Positions 38,502 through 48,296 of a DNA stretch of 64,000 bases are shown here, piece after piece (positions within the stretch are counted from its first letter, which is position 1; each line of letters starts with the position of its first letter). Below the pieces are notes generated by a model. It saw nothing but the letters and a program-made list of their open reading frames with translations, was not told where the DNA came from and did no database searches. Source of the DNA: an uncultured Alphaproteobacteria bacterium (GTDB taxonomy: Bacteria; Pseudomonadota; Alphaproteobacteria; Rs-D84); the NCBI GenBank assembly GCA_947054455.1, contig CAMRWN010000002.1, positions 120,104 to 184,103 of the forward strand, read 5' to 3'. The position numbers were made by a program, and so were the translations under genes.

Positions 38502-39392
38502 ATGAGAGAAGAAAAATTCATTGCGCGCGACGGCAAGCGTCTGGTTTGCACTGTATGGGACAAAGTTTCCAATCCAATAGGCGTGGTACAAATAATTCAC
38601 GGCATGGACGAACATGTCCGTCGTTATGACAGATTTGCCAAATTCTTGAACCTGCACGGATACATAGTATTCGGCGACGACCACCGCGGCCACGGGAAAA
38701 CGGCGTCGGCCATTTCAAAAATCGGACAACCGGACGGCGACAAGGATATGTTTGCCGCAACCGTATCCGACGAAATGGAAATAATGAAATATCTGAAACG
38801 TAAATATAATCTGCCGGTGTTTTTATTTGGCCACAGTTATGGCAGCTTTATAACGCAGTCAATAATGCAACAGACGGATATTCCGGCCGCGGGCGTATGC
38901 CTGTCCGGTTCGGCGCGCTATCCGGAATGGATTCTGGGGCTGGCGCGCGGGGTGGCATGGATGGGCCGCGCGTTGTGGGGTGCGGACGCACCGGCGCGCC
39001 TGCTGGAACTGATTTCACCAATCAGGGGAAAAACAAACGGGACCAGCCGCCTTACGCGCGACGCGCATCAGGCAGCGCTGCACGATGCGGATCCGCTGCG
39101 GGCAAAATATTTCTCGTACGGATTTTATTTTTCATTGTTCAAAAATCTGATGACACTGCACCAGGAAAGCAAATTTCCAACCCCGCTGCTGATTATCAGC
39201 GGCGCGCGCGATATGGTCAGCTTGAACAGCCGTTTCAGCAAATCGCTGTACAATGCATATCAAAATCATGACATGTCGAACCTGACGCTGATTATATATC
39301 CGGATGCACGGCACGAATTGCTGATGGAACTGAACCACGAAGAAGTCCAGCATGACATACTGCAGTTTTTTAATTCAGCGATGAAACGCTGA
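38502..39392 (+). CDS. Alpha/beta hydrolase, monoacylglycerol-lipase-like (serine aminopeptidase S33 family)
   Basis: 296 residues. Lid and core: VVQIIHGMDEHVRRYDRFAK (oxyanion HG), FGDDHRGHGKTA, nucleophile elbow FLFGHSYGSFI (G-H-S-Y-G), late Asp in ISGARDMV and His in YPDARHELLMEL. This matches the Hydrolase_4 lysophospholipase/monoglyceride lipase pattern. No signal peptide, so cytoplasmic; natural ester unknown. Confidence 0.88.
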   Translation: MREEKFIARDGKRLVCTVWDKVSNPIGVVQIIHGMDEHVRRYDRFAKFLNLHGYIVFGDDHRGHGKTASAISKIGQPDGDKDMFAATVSDEMEIMKYLKRKYNLPVFLFGHSYGSFITQSIMQQTDIPAAGVCLSGSARYPEWILGLARGVAWMGRALWGADAPARLLELISPIRGKTNGTSRLTRDAHQAALHDADPLRAKYFSYGFYFSLFKNLMTLHQESKFPTPLLIISGARDMVSLNSRFSKSLYNAYQNHDMSNLTLIIYPDARHELLMELNHEEVQHDILQFFNSAMKR

Positions 39393-39467
39393 TTAAGATG
39401 CGTGCGTTCGTTTTTAAATCAAATAAAATGTAAAATACATAATAATTATAATTTTTAATGATTTTTG

Positions 39468-39496
39468 TTTACATGATAGGAAAACTTTACTATAAT
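39468..39496 (+). promoter_or_regulatory. Strong promoter of the kinase-like gene
   Basis: TTTACA (39468-39473), 17-base spacer, TATAAT (39491-39496), in an AT-rich gap; leader about 13 bases. Confidence 0.85.
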
Positions 39497-39515
39497 ATTC
39501 CGAAATGGAATAAAA

Positions 39516-40346
39516 ATGCTGGTAAAGAAAAAGTTTAAACAAAATCCAGTGGAACGCGCACTGGGCGCGCACGGGCGCCGGCGCAATACAATACCGGACG
39601 CCAAGGCGGCATTTTGCCGCTTTCTGGAAACTCAATACGGATTCACCGACATACGTCCAGTCATTGGCATAGTATGCAATACTTTTTTCACGGCACGCGA
39701 CGGCAACGGCCAGCGGCTGTTTATCAAAACCGGCACACATCGCGGAATATATGAAAACGAATTTTTAATGACGCGCGCCCTATACGCCAAAGACAATCGT
39801 CATTTTTTGGAACCACTGTATTATAACGACCACTGCGAATTTAATTTTGTCGCAACCAAATACGTCCGCGCCACCAGTTTGGCAACCGTCATAAACCGCG
39901 GTACGCTGACAGCGATGCAAAAACTAAGACTGATACGCGACCTGCACCGAATATTTATTGCACTGCGGGAATCCGACGTGGTACACCGCGACATCCGTCC
40001 CGATAATTTCATGATTTACCGCGGCCGCCTGATTCTGATTGATTTTCAGTTGGCGGTATCGAAATCGAATTATATCGAATTGGAATACATGCGTGAACAT
40101 CCGCGACGGCTGCGGAATCTGGGCGGTGCAGATTTCCAATCAGGGCATTTTGAATGGGACGATGCATATTCTTTGCTGCAGGTATTGAAATATATTGGGC
40201 GCATGCGTGAATACGGCGCCGAATATGATGCAATTTATCATGAAATCAAACGGCACATCGGCAAAGATAAAATCAAAAGCGCCGTACGCGAAGGCGGCAT
40301 GCACCGTCTGATGCGACATATGCACGCCGCCTGGGCGCGGGCATAG
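39516..40346 (+). CDS. Protein-kinase-fold protein (small-molecule or LPS-type kinase)
   Basis: 276 residues with a kinase-like fold: VHRDIRPDNFMIYRG (catalytic loop H-R-D...N) followed by LILIDFQLAVS, where the DFG motif reads DFQ. An invariant Lys candidate is in LFIKTGTH. Size and pattern resemble WaaP/RfaY-type sugar kinases or small eukaryotic-like kinases. Active-site Asp and Asn are kept, so activity is likely. Substrate unknown. Followed at 11 bases by the convergent usher gene. Confidence 0.78.
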   Translation: MLVKKKFKQNPVERALGAHGRRRNTIPDAKAAFCRFLETQYGFTDIRPVIGIVCNTFFTARDGNGQRLFIKTGTHRGIYENEFLMTRALYAKDNRHFLEPLYYNDHCEFNFVATKYVRATSLATVINRGTLTAMQKLRLIRDLHRIFIALRESDVVHRDIRPDNFMIYRGRLILIDFQLAVSKSNYIELEYMREHPRRLRNLGGADFQSGHFEWDDAYSLLQVLKYIGRMREYGAEYDAIYHEIKRHIGKDKIKSAVREGGMHRLMRHMHAAWARA

Positions 40347-40357
40347 CGCGCCGCCCC

Positions 40358-42880
40358 TTAGGCGCGGATTCTGACGCGCTGGAAATCACGATTTACACTT
40401 ATTTCATTCGAGCCGACGACGCGGCCAAAGGAATCGGCAACCTCTATCCTATAGACGCCGTACTTTATGCCGTCAAATATAAATCCCCCTGACGCGTCCG
40501 GACGCCGCGTGGCCACAATGTCGCCGTTCAAATCGCGCATATAAACGGTATATCGCGCACCAGGGGCGCAATCTGCAAACTGGCCTTCAACCGCACCCAG
40601 ATGATTAAACACCACATCTATGGGCCGTACGACACCGGGACGCAGCACCAGCTTTTTCTGGGTCCATTGCGGCACCAGCGATAAATCCGCAACATTCTGT
40701 TCGTCGACGATTATGGACGCCTTTTGATACGGGGCCAGATTAGTGATAATCAAATCACCGGACGCATCGGTTATGGACGGTGCTTCGCGGCCATTTACAA
40801 TCAACGCCACATCGGGAACCGGTGCGCCGCGGTCATCGCGCACGCGCGCGTATATGGTTCCGTAATCAATCATCTGGTTTTCCGAATTCGAGAACAAACG
40901 CGCAGTATCCGGAACGCGGCCGAAACTGATGTTATAAGTCAACCCCAACGACAAATTCCGGTCGGTGTCGGTTCCGACACTAAGATTTATGCCGCCGAAT
41001 TTAAACAGCCGCCCCAGTCCAACGCCGAAAGTATCCAAATCCGCCCCACCCCCATAGCCGGAACGACAGTCGTGCGTCCATGTTGCGGTTGCAAAAGTAT
41101 TTTTGTCCCAGCGATATTCGGCAAAGGCACCATATTCGCGCAAACCACTGTCGGGCGCCGTCTGATATCGCACGCGACCGTTTGCACGAATGCGTCCGTA
41201 TGTGGCCTGGAACATCGCATCCATCTGATTTTCAGTCTGGTCGAATTCGCGGCGCCATATGTTTTCAAGCGTAAAATTGTAATAGCGCATAAAGTTCGGC
41301 GACAAGCGCGCGGACACTTCGCGTGATGTTTGGCCATCATGATATTCGCGCGACGTATAAGATATATAGTAAGGCGTTCTTATCCACGGCAGCGAACCCG
41401 TCAGGCGCCCTTCGAACAAATCACGCAGATACCCGTCGCGATAGTACGATACGGGCGACATGGTGTCGCCATAGTATTCATAGCGCCCGAACAGCGTCCC
41501 GATATATATGTCGCCCTGGGCGTCTATGTGGTGGCCGATTGCGGATTTATTAATGTTATAATTAAGATTGTACTGAACCGACAGTCCGTTCAACGCCAGC
41601 TGCGCACCCAGCGTGGAAAACTGCGACACGTCAAAAGGATTCCGGACATCCTGCGCATTGGTCAGTCCGCCAATCAATGTTATATAATCGCCCAGCCCGT
41701 AATAAAAAGTTGCATCGGCGGAAACCTTGTCCGATGGATTCAGGTTCGGTTCGTTCGCTTCGAACACATACCGGTTTGGCTGAAACGCGGAAATATTGTA
41801 TCCAAACTGGCCCGCCCCCACAGGCGACGTCCCGGAATAATAACGGCGCGGGATTTCGCGAACCTCGCCATAGGGACCGTATAATACAACCCTGAAATCA
41901 TTTAGACCGTAATTTACCGGAATATTTCTAAATTCATACCGGCCGGCGGCGCCAGATTGGCGAAATCCTATCAGCTGGTTGTTCAGGTACAATTCGGCTT
42001 CCCAACCGCCCGGCATCGGCCCGGTGATGTCAATTGTCTTGTCTGCGGAAACAACCAAGTCTTTGAACGAACTGGCCAACACCCCACGACCATTGGCGGC
42101 GCCATAGAACATATTGCCCTGGATGCCCGTGATGTCGCCGGCGGCGAAACGCACCAGATTAAACCTGTTTCCCGGTTCGTCCAACAGTGTTCGGCCCGCG
42201 GTTATTCTTGCGCGCGCATCAGACAGGCGCGAATTGCCGGCATCATCACCAAACAGCGTCAGACGCGTGTCCAGTCCCGCAAAAACAAACCCCAAATTCG
42301 CCTGGTAATAATTCGAATAGGCATGCCCATAATTGTCCCGGTTTATGTTTCTGAAATTATGGTTGTACCTGTAAATCAAATCCGCAACGGGAAAGGTGAA
42401 CTTTCTGTTGTCGAATTCATAGTCGGCAAATGTATCATATGACGGCGCACGCGGCATGTTTCTGCGACGCGCGGCGTTTCTGTTTTCCATTTCAACCGGC
42501 AAAACAAATTCTGATGAAACATCCAGACGCATTTCCGACAAGTCCACGCCCAGCTTAATCGGCAACAGGCTTTCATAAACCGCCACGGAATAAAAATCAC
42601 GCTCGTCAAACGTACGAACCGGAACGTTGTCATCAATGCGAAACGGTCGTCCCGCCAATTCACCGCGACGACGCGCGTCGTCAAATTTTATGCGCATTGC
42701 GGAAACCATGTCGCCCCAGTCTAAAAAATAAACACCCGACACATCAACGGCATGCACGATATCGCCCGCCGGGAATCCGCCCACGCTGGGTTCCAGCAGC
42801 AGCATTTCACCGGCATTGGCGGATGCAACAACACCTGCGCCGCAAATCAGGCTATATAGTCCACTGGTCCACGGTTTCAT
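40358..42880 (-). CDS. Outer-membrane usher of a chaperone-usher system
   Basis: About 840 residues with a signal peptide (MKPWTSGLYSLICGAGVVASANA). Many alternating amphipathic strands form the barrel. A plug-like region with GWEAELYLNNQLIGF and GLNDFRVVLYGPYGEVREI matches FimD/PapC. The C-terminus has carboxypeptidase-like beta domains (VALIVNGREAPSITDASGD, LNGDIVATRRPDASGGFIFDGI). It exports and assembles the DUF4402 subunits encoded upstream. Start ATG 42880 is placed inside the chaperone gene's end (29-base overlap), so it is translationally coupled. Confidence 0.88.
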   Translation of the reverse strand: MKPWTSGLYSLICGAGVVASANAGEMLLLEPSVGGFPAGDIVHAVDVSGVYFLDWGDMVSAMRIKFDDARRRGELAGRPFRIDDNVPVRTFDERDFYSVAVYESLLPIKLGVDLSEMRLDVSSEFVLPVEMENRNAARRRNMPRAPSYDTFADYEFDNRKFTFPVADLIYRYNHNFRNINRDNYGHAYSNYYQANLGFVFAGLDTRLTLFGDDAGNSRLSDARARITAGRTLLDEPGNRFNLVRFAAGDITGIQGNMFYGAANGRGVLASSFKDLVVSADKTIDITGPMPGGWEAELYLNNQLIGFRQSGAAGRYEFRNIPVNYGLNDFRVVLYGPYGEVREIPRRYYSGTSPVGAGQFGYNISAFQPNRYVFEANEPNLNPSDKVSADATFYYGLGDYITLIGGLTNAQDVRNPFDVSQFSTLGAQLALNGLSVQYNLNYNINKSAIGHHIDAQGDIYIGTLFGRYEYYGDTMSPVSYYRDGYLRDLFEGRLTGSLPWIRTPYYISYTSREYHDGQTSREVSARLSPNFMRYYNFTLENIWRREFDQTENQMDAMFQATYGRIRANGRVRYQTAPDSGLREYGAFAEYRWDKNTFATATWTHDCRSGYGGGADLDTFGVGLGRLFKFGGINLSVGTDTDRNLSLGLTYNISFGRVPDTARLFSNSENQMIDYGTIYARVRDDRGAPVPDVALIVNGREAPSITDASGDLIITNLAPYQKASIIVDEQNVADLSLVPQWTQKKLVLRPGVVRPIDVVFNHLGAVEGQFADCAPGARYTVYMRDLNGDIVATRRPDASGGFIFDGIKYGVYRIEVADSFGRVVGSNEISVNRDFQRVRIRA

Positions 42881-43619
42881 TGGTGTTCTCGTCAATTAAT
42901 GTGATAAGGGCGCCCGCGGTCGGCCTTTGCAGCAACGGTATTTTCAGAACACGGGCCGACGTGGTCATGAATATGCGAAATTTGGACACCCGGCCGATTT
43001 CACGGCCATCTTCGCTGACGACCAACGTGCCGTAAAATGAACGGTTGCCGCCCCTGCGCACCATGACTGCGGCCAACGGTTTGCCGCCCGCATTGTAAAT
43101 TTCCACGCTGCTTATCGCGGCGGTGGCGCGCGGATCGCCTTTTTCTATCATGACCGGAATGGAAACGCCATATAATGCGCGCAAATTGATTTTCAATCCG
43201 TCCCCGCCGCGCGACGTTGTATCTGCCGGTTCGTTCGGTGCGGTTTCACGTATCATTAAATGCGAAACATATTCCCCGTCGGGCGCCGCGGCCATCGGAC
43301 GACGCGCCACACGTACGACCTGGGACTGCATTGGCGCCAACGTTATACGGCGCGGCGACCAGTCCAAATAAGGTTCCGCAAACGGATTGCCTGCAGACGG
43401 CGTGTCTATTTCCTTGTATTCTCCGTCCGAATTTTGAGAAAAATTAACCATGCGGATATCATATGTCTGGGTTTTGTCCGACGTGTTGGTAAAGCGCAAC
43501 TGGCCGGTGCGGCGTGCGCTGTCCGCGTCGAATTCCATAAAAAATGTCGCCAGTGATATGTTCGCCCGAACAGCGGCCGGTATCATAAGCATAATTGCGA
43601 CACAAAAAATACGTATCAT
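42852..43619 (-). CDS. Periplasmic pilus chaperone (PapD-like)
   Basis: 255 residues with signal peptide ending in ARA-N. Two immunoglobulin-like domains. Domain 1 has ISLATFFMEFDADSARRTGQLRFTNTSDK, RRITLAPMQSQVVRVARRP (G1 donor strand region with alternating hydrophobics) and EYVSHLMIRE. It holds subunits until they reach the usher. Position between pilin-like genes and usher supports this. Confidence 0.88.
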   Translation of the reverse strand: MIRIFCVAIMLMIPAAVRANISLATFFMEFDADSARRTGQLRFTNTSDKTQTYDIRMVNFSQNSDGEYKEIDTPSAGNPFAEPYLDWSPRRITLAPMQSQVVRVARRPMAAAPDGEYVSHLMIRETAPNEPADTTSRGGDGLKINLRALYGVSIPVMIEKGDPRATAAISSVEIYNAGGKPLAAVMVRRGGNRSFYGTLVVSEDGREIGRVSKFRIFMTTSARVLKIPLLQRPTAGALITLIDENTNETVDQWTI

Positions 43620-43637
43620 TGAATTTCTCTCCGCATG

Positions 43638-44543
43638 CTAGTAATTGACAACAACGGTGTACGTGCCGTTGTACGTTCCCGTCGCCTGGTTTGAATTAAT
43701 GTTCAGCGACGCCCCTACGTTCAGCGTCAAATTTCCCGACGCATCCAGTGTCGCGGTGCCGGCCGCAGGCGAACTGACAAAGTTTTCCAGCCTCATCACG
43801 GCGCCCGGCCCGGACAGCGTAGTCGTCGACGGCAGCGATATTGAAATGGATGTGTTTGGATTTCCGGTTATTGCAAAAGCCCCCGACGTCCCCGGCATTG
43901 ATGGAATCAGCCGCACACCGCCCGCCCCAGACGTGATTGTTCGCGTTCCAGACGGGGCGACCGTGATAAGGGAATTGCCGCCTGTGGCCTCTACCCCGCC
44001 AAAATTCAAGGCGCGCGTCTGACTGACCCCCAGCGTCCGCCACAATGTCAGCGTTATCGGCAGCGTAACCGTCGCCGTTCCGCCCAACGCTGAATCGCCG
44101 CGAATCTGGACGCTGCCGGTATAGTTGCCGGGTGTCGATGCGGACGAAAACGTCATCGTCGCGCCGATATTGGCCACCGCGGTCGGATTCAGCAATGAAA
44201 TCTGTAGATTGGGGGTTATGGTGAAATTGCTTACTGAAACAGTGCCGCCTGCACCGTTGCTAAGCACCACCGAAGAATTTAAAAACGTCATATTGACGAC
44301 ATTGGCGACCGTCCCCAAACCGGTGCCTGTAAAACTGACCTGTCCGGCGTAGTGGGTTGTGCCGCTGGGGGCGGCGGTTAACCCGGTTCGAGTTATATTG
44401 CCGTTCAACGCAACAACCGCGCTGCCGGATGTAGCTGTGGGAACCTGGGTCCCAAAGGACAGGTTTTTTACCACCGTAAACGTGGCCGCCCGAACCGGCG
44501 CCGCAGCAAACACACACAACACAAACCCACAAACAACACGCAT
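43638..44543 (-). CDS. Secreted DUF4402-type pilin-like subunit, long form (two domains)
   Basis: 301 residues with signal peptide (MRVVCGFVLCVFAAAPVRA). Ser/Thr/Gly-rich beta protein. The second half has GTRTITSGAGGVRLIPSMPG and ends with LNVGASLNINSNQATGTYNG and TYTVVVNY, the DUF4402 hallmark (close match to the short subunit). The first half looks like a degenerate copy. It could be a tip adhesin with a pilin domain. The start ATG overlaps the stop of the upstream subunit (TGATG). Confidence 0.8.
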   Translation of the reverse strand: MRVVCGFVLCVFAAAPVRAATFTVVKNLSFGTQVPTATSGSAVVALNGNITRTGLTAAPSGTTHYAGQVSFTGTGLGTVANVVNMTFLNSSVVLSNGAGGTVSVSNFTITPNLQISLLNPTAVANIGATMTFSSASTPGNYTGSVQIRGDSALGGTATVTLPITLTLWRTLGVSQTRALNFGGVEATGGNSLITVAPSGTRTITSGAGGVRLIPSMPGTSGAFAITGNPNTSISISLPSTTTLSGPGAVMRLENFVSSPAAGTATLDASGNLTLNVGASLNINSNQATGTYNGTYTVVVNY

Positions 44544-45019
44544 CAATAATTAACCGTAACAGTATATGTCCCGTTATAGGTACCGGGCGCCTGGTTGGCG
44601 CCGACATTCAGATTCGCACCAACATTCAGCGTCAGATTTCCGGACGCGTCGGTGGTGTTGCTGGTCGGTGTGGTTGTTGACGTGAAAGTGTCAATCGTCA
44701 TGGAATTTGAACCGCTGGTGACCGTGCCATTTGAAAACGTTATGGTCAGTGCAGTCGACGGCGCCGCCGTTATGTCAAAATGCCCCGCAGCCGCCGTGCC
44801 ATACGTGGTCAACGTCGCAGATGTGGCAGCCCCCGCCGGCGACAGTGTCACGACCCCCGCCGTGGCCCCCGGATTGACGGTACCAAAGTTCATTTGTTGT
44901 GTCTGGGTTGCGGTAATCGCGCGTTGAATGACAACAGACGCGTTTCCCGTGGCGTTGACAGCATGCGCCGCGCCCCCCAGTCCCGCGAACAATATCGCGG
45001 CAGTCAGTATTTTATTCAT
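44543..45019 (-). CDS. Secreted DUF4402 pilin-like subunit, short form
   Basis: 158 residues with signal peptide (MNKILTAAILFAGLGGAAHA). The mature part has AITATQTQQMNFGTVNPGAT, FDITAAPSTALTITFSN and the terminal NVGANQAPGTYNGTYTVTVNY pattern of DUF4402 proteins, which occur with chaperone-usher genes. Probably the main fibre subunit: first gene of the four-gene operon, with the best ribosome binding site (AGGAGGG). Confidence 0.85.
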   Translation of the reverse strand: MNKILTAAILFAGLGGAAHAVNATGNASVVIQRAITATQTQQMNFGTVNPGATAGVVTLSPAGAATSATLTTYGTAAAGHFDITAAPSTALTITFSNGTVTSGSNSMTIDTFTSTTTPTSNTTDASGNLTLNVGANLNVGANQAPGTYNGTYTVTVNY

Positions 45020-45206
45020 TTGATGTGCCCTCCTGTATACTTATTGTATTGCAGGTGCGCATATATTGCCATTGGCGCATATTCCCAAACAAACCGAGAC
45101 TTAGGCCGCAACAGAATCAACCATAGATTGAATTTTTAAACAAATAAGCCATATTCATTGCATTTGCAAGCATACGAACACTATGCGCCAAAATTGCACA
45201 ATATTC

Positions 45207-46031
45207 CTACCGCTGTTTAATTGTGAATAATTCAGGCTCTTCTTCAATGGGACGCTTGCGCAACAAGCACCTTATAAATGACAGATATTTATGGTTTTCA
45301 TTGAAAATTTGCAATATTTCCATCCATCGCTGTCTTATTGCAACTAAATCCTCTAAGGGCAATGATTTTATATGCGGCTTTGACATAAAATAATCCACAT
45401 ATTCAGCCAGTCTTTCATCGGACTGTGAAGCCAATGGAACAGTCTCCAGTTTATATACCTCAAAAACCTTATTATTCGTATAAATTTGCATCCAGTCATC
45501 TGCTGTCATGTAATTAATTTTTACCCCGATAATTTCTGATACTTTATCTAACAACTGACGCGGTGGACGGGAATGATAAAAAAGATTGCAAACAGAACAA
45601 AATCCCCAATTACTTAAAACGCGATGCATTTCAGATACGGCCCTAGACTTGTCATCCATAAAAGATGTTGCCCCACCAGATATTATTAAATCAATCGACT
45701 GATCAGCACATGGAATATCATATGCTGACGCAACAACAAATTTTACTAACTGTTGAATCTGGGGCGTATCACGCAACAACTCTTGATTAGCAACAGACAC
45801 CGCGGCTTCAGACACATCTATTCCCAACACATTAGCTCGAATTAATCTTGCCACCTCCAATGAAGAAAAACCTGTATTTGAGCCTATTTCCAATACACGA
45901 CTGTTTTGATTTGCAAAAGAATTTTGCAAAATCCAATTTATTGTATCTTTGCCACCCGGGCAACGATTTGTTTCCCGCAACAGAGAAATGAAATCCACAT
46001 ATGGCATTTTATAGTATTTGTCCGAAGACAT
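45207..46031 (-). CDS. Class I SAM-dependent methyltransferase in the aaRS-like island
   Basis: 274 residues. SAM-binding motif I is RVLEIGSNTGFSSLEVARLI, motif II LGIDVSEAAVSVANQELL, then IDLIISGGATSFMDD and HRVLSNWGFCSVCNLFY (post-motif). It starts 11 bases after the AsnRS-like gene with a perfect AGGAGG, so the two form one transcript. Target unknown; a small-molecule product of the island is the natural guess. AT-rich codons (AAA, ATT, TTA) set it apart from the pilus operon beside it. Confidence 0.85.
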   Translation of the reverse strand: MSSDKYYKMPYVDFISLLRETNRCPGGKDTINWILQNSFANQNSRVLEIGSNTGFSSLEVARLIRANVLGIDVSEAAVSVANQELLRDTPQIQQLVKFVVASAYDIPCADQSIDLIISGGATSFMDDKSRAVSEMHRVLSNWGFCSVCNLFYHSRPPRQLLDKVSEIIGVKINYMTADDWMQIYTNNKVFEVYKLETVPLASQSDERLAEYVDYFMSKPHIKSLPLEDLVAIRQRWMEILQIFNENHKYLSFIRCLLRKRPIEEEPELFTIKQR

Positions 46032-46042
46032 ATAATTCCTCC

Positions 46043-47053
46043 TTATGGCATTGATACATTATCATAATCGCGTAGTAAAATTGCACAATCACGTATGTCA
46101 TCATGTCTTAAAATCCACAAAATAAAGCGCTCTATTCCCAATCCAAAGCCACTTGTTTGTAATGGACATATTTCACGCATATGCCTATACCACTGATATT
46201 CAGAACCATCAACATTGTGCGCAATCAAGGATTCATCCAAATCTGCCACAGTCTTGACACGTTGACCACATCCCAGTATTTCTCCGATACCTGCCAATAA
46301 GTCTGAAGCAACCGCAGCACCGTCTGTCGTACCGCGCGCCTGATAGAATGGAACCAGCAGCCACGGTAAATCCGTTAACCAAATAAAATCCCCATATTGT
46401 TTTAGCAAATGCTGTTCTCCAATTTTGGTTATATTATACAAGCAATCAGATATTTGTGTGGTTGAATTGGGAATATCTTTTAATATTTCAACAGCATCGC
46501 CATATGCCAAGCGGCTAAAACCACGCTCTAATGCAGCTTGCAAATGTTCCACACCACCAGCGACCTGACATATACCATCAGCATTATGTTCCAGCAAATA
46601 CTGTATCATATACTTTATATAACGTTCTGCCAAATCCATTACATCATCTATTGTCCCCGGTATTTCAGCCTCAGAATGGATAAATTCATTCAAATGACGC
46701 TCATCAGTTTGTTCCCCTCGAAAAGTTGGCATTATATAATACGCCCCACGCCCCGACAAACGTGCCCCGATTTCTAGAGAAAATTGCATCGAGTCTGCCA
46801 AATAAACTTTATTTCCACGAATATTTACAGCCACTGGCACAGAGTCGCTGCCCAGTCCCATTGGACTACTAATCGAACCTGTTGTAATAGGAAACATCAT
46901 GGGGCATATATTTTCTTTATGATAGAACCGATGCGTGGCCTCAAATATGCTTTTATATATATTGCACAATATGCGATACCAAGGATCTTTTAATAGAACA
47001 TCTATGTGGTTGTTTGGAGTTTTCCATGATTTAGGAGCAGATATTTTACTCAT
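46043..47053 (-). CDS. AsnRS-like class II synthetase catalytic domain without anticodon-binding domain
   Basis: 336 residues. Matches the Asn/Asp-tRNA synthetase core: VYLADSMQFSLEIGARL (compare YLTQSxQLYLE), motif 2 MPTFRGEQTDERHLNEF with Arg112 and HLNEF at 120-124, SEAEI, and motif 3 GFGLGIERFILWILRH with Arg309 near the C-terminus. AsnRS is about 430-470 residues with an OB-fold anticodon domain first; here the chain goes straight into the catalytic core. Such paralogs make amino acid adenylates for other uses, for example asparagine synthetase A-like enzymes of archaea. Predicted to activate Asp or Asn. First gene of a pair with the methyltransferase; ribosome binding site AGGTGG. Confidence 0.85.
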   Translation of the reverse strand: MSKISAPKSWKTPNNHIDVLLKDPWYRILCNIYKSIFEATHRFYHKENICPMMFPITTGSISSPMGLGSDSVPVAVNIRGNKVYLADSMQFSLEIGARLSGRGAYYIMPTFRGEQTDERHLNEFIHSEAEIPGTIDDVMDLAERYIKYMIQYLLEHNADGICQVAGGVEHLQAALERGFSRLAYGDAVEILKDIPNSTTQISDCLYNITKIGEQHLLKQYGDFIWLTDLPWLLVPFYQARGTTDGAAVASDLLAGIGEILGCGQRVKTVADLDESLIAHNVDGSEYQWYRHMREICPLQTSGFGLGIERFILWILRHDDIRDCAILLRDYDNVSMP

Positions 47054-47192
47054 TTTACCACCTATCTCATTTTCACAAAATAACTAGCATATATATTTCA
47101 TAAAATCAACTGATATTAACGCGTTATTATGTGTTGTAATATTTTTATAATAACGGTATACTAATAATTATAATAAACCAAATGGAGTTAAC

Positions 47193-48266
47193 ATGAAAGA
47201 GCTTATAAAGCCAAACGCGTTGAAACCCGGTGATATAGTTGCAACCGTATCTTTGTCATGGGGCGGTGCAGGTTTATTGCCAGAACGTTATAATCATGGA
47301 AAACAACAAATTGAAGACACATTTGGAGTCAAAATTATTGAAATGCCCAACTCTATGAAAACAGATGAGTTATACGATAACCCTGAATTAAGACTTGGCG
47401 ATTTAATGGATGCATTTAAAAATCCCGACATCAAAGCAATTCTGACAAATATCGGTGGCAGCGATACTATACGACTGCTTCGCCATATGACCGACGAACA
47501 CTGGGAAATAATGCGCAAAAATCCAAAAATATTCTTAGGCATGTCAGATACAACGGCAAACCATTTTATGTGTATGAAAGCTGGGATATCTTCTTTCTAC
47601 AGCCCATCAACAATGTTTGGATTTGGTGAAAATTGCGGTATTTGCGATATAACAATCAAAAGTGTAAAAAAAACTCTGTTTCAGAATAATCCAATCGGTG
47701 TATTGCCACAATCGGATACATTCATTGTTGATAAGATTCGTTGGGATGATAAAAATAACACTTATCGTGAACGCACACAAACCGATGGTTGGCATTTTAT
47801 CCAAGGCACAAATATAGCCCAGGGCCGCCTAATTGGCGGATGCATGGAAGTTTTACAAATGATAAATGGCAGCCGTCTATGGCCATCGCTTGATGAATGG
47901 GATAACACAATACTGTTTATTGAGACAAGTGAAGATATGCCTTCTCCTTCTACATTCTCATATTTTTTACGCAACCTTGGCGCCCAAGGTATTTTAGACA
48001 AAATTAATGGCATTTTATTCGGGCGTCCCGGTGGCGAATTTACAAAAGCCCAAGAGGAAGCAAAAGAAAAATGGCTGAATAAATATAAAGATTTTGATAA
48101 ATATTTGTTAAAGGTTTGCAAAGAATACAACCGAACAGATTTACCGATTGTAAGCAACATGGATTTTGGTCATACAGTACCGCAGATATTATTACCTTAT
48201 GGTGCAATGGCTCAGATTAATCCGATACAGAAGACAGTGTCAATAATAGAATCTGCGGTAAAATAA
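47193..48266 (+). CDS. S66 family serine peptidase, MccF-like
   Basis: 357 residues. Ser-Glu-His carboxypeptidase fold: nucleophile Ser118 in FLGMSDTTANH, Glu in LFIETSEDMPS, His in NMDFGHTVPQ. LTNIGGSDTIRLL is the conserved N-terminal glycine turn. Length and the SDTT loop are closer to MccF than to LdcA. MccF cleaves the amide between aminoacyl-nucleotide and its carrier and so gives immunity to microcin C; LdcA trims muropeptides. Divergent from the AsnRS-like gene across a 139-bp AT-rich promoter region; GGAG ribosome binding site. In this setting a self-protection enzyme is the favoured idea. Confidence 0.85.
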   Translation: MKELIKPNALKPGDIVATVSLSWGGAGLLPERYNHGKQQIEDTFGVKIIEMPNSMKTDELYDNPELRLGDLMDAFKNPDIKAILTNIGGSDTIRLLRHMTDEHWEIMRKNPKIFLGMSDTTANHFMCMKAGISSFYSPSTMFGFGENCGICDITIKSVKKTLFQNNPIGVLPQSDTFIVDKIRWDDKNNTYRERTQTDGWHFIQGTNIAQGRLIGGCMEVLQMINGSRLWPSLDEWDNTILFIETSEDMPSPSTFSYFLRNLGAQGILDKINGILFGRPGGEFTKAQEEAKEKWLNKYKDFDKYLLKVCKEYNRTDLPIVSNMDFGHTVPQILLPYGAMAQINPIQKTVSIIESAVK

Positions 48267-48268
48267 AG

Positions 48269-48296
48269 AACATTCCCTGATAACACAGGGAATGTT
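48269..48296. terminator. Terminator hairpin between convergent genes
   Basis: Perfect 11-bp stem aacattccctg/cagggaatgtt with 6-base loop; T-tail weak. Confidence 0.7.
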
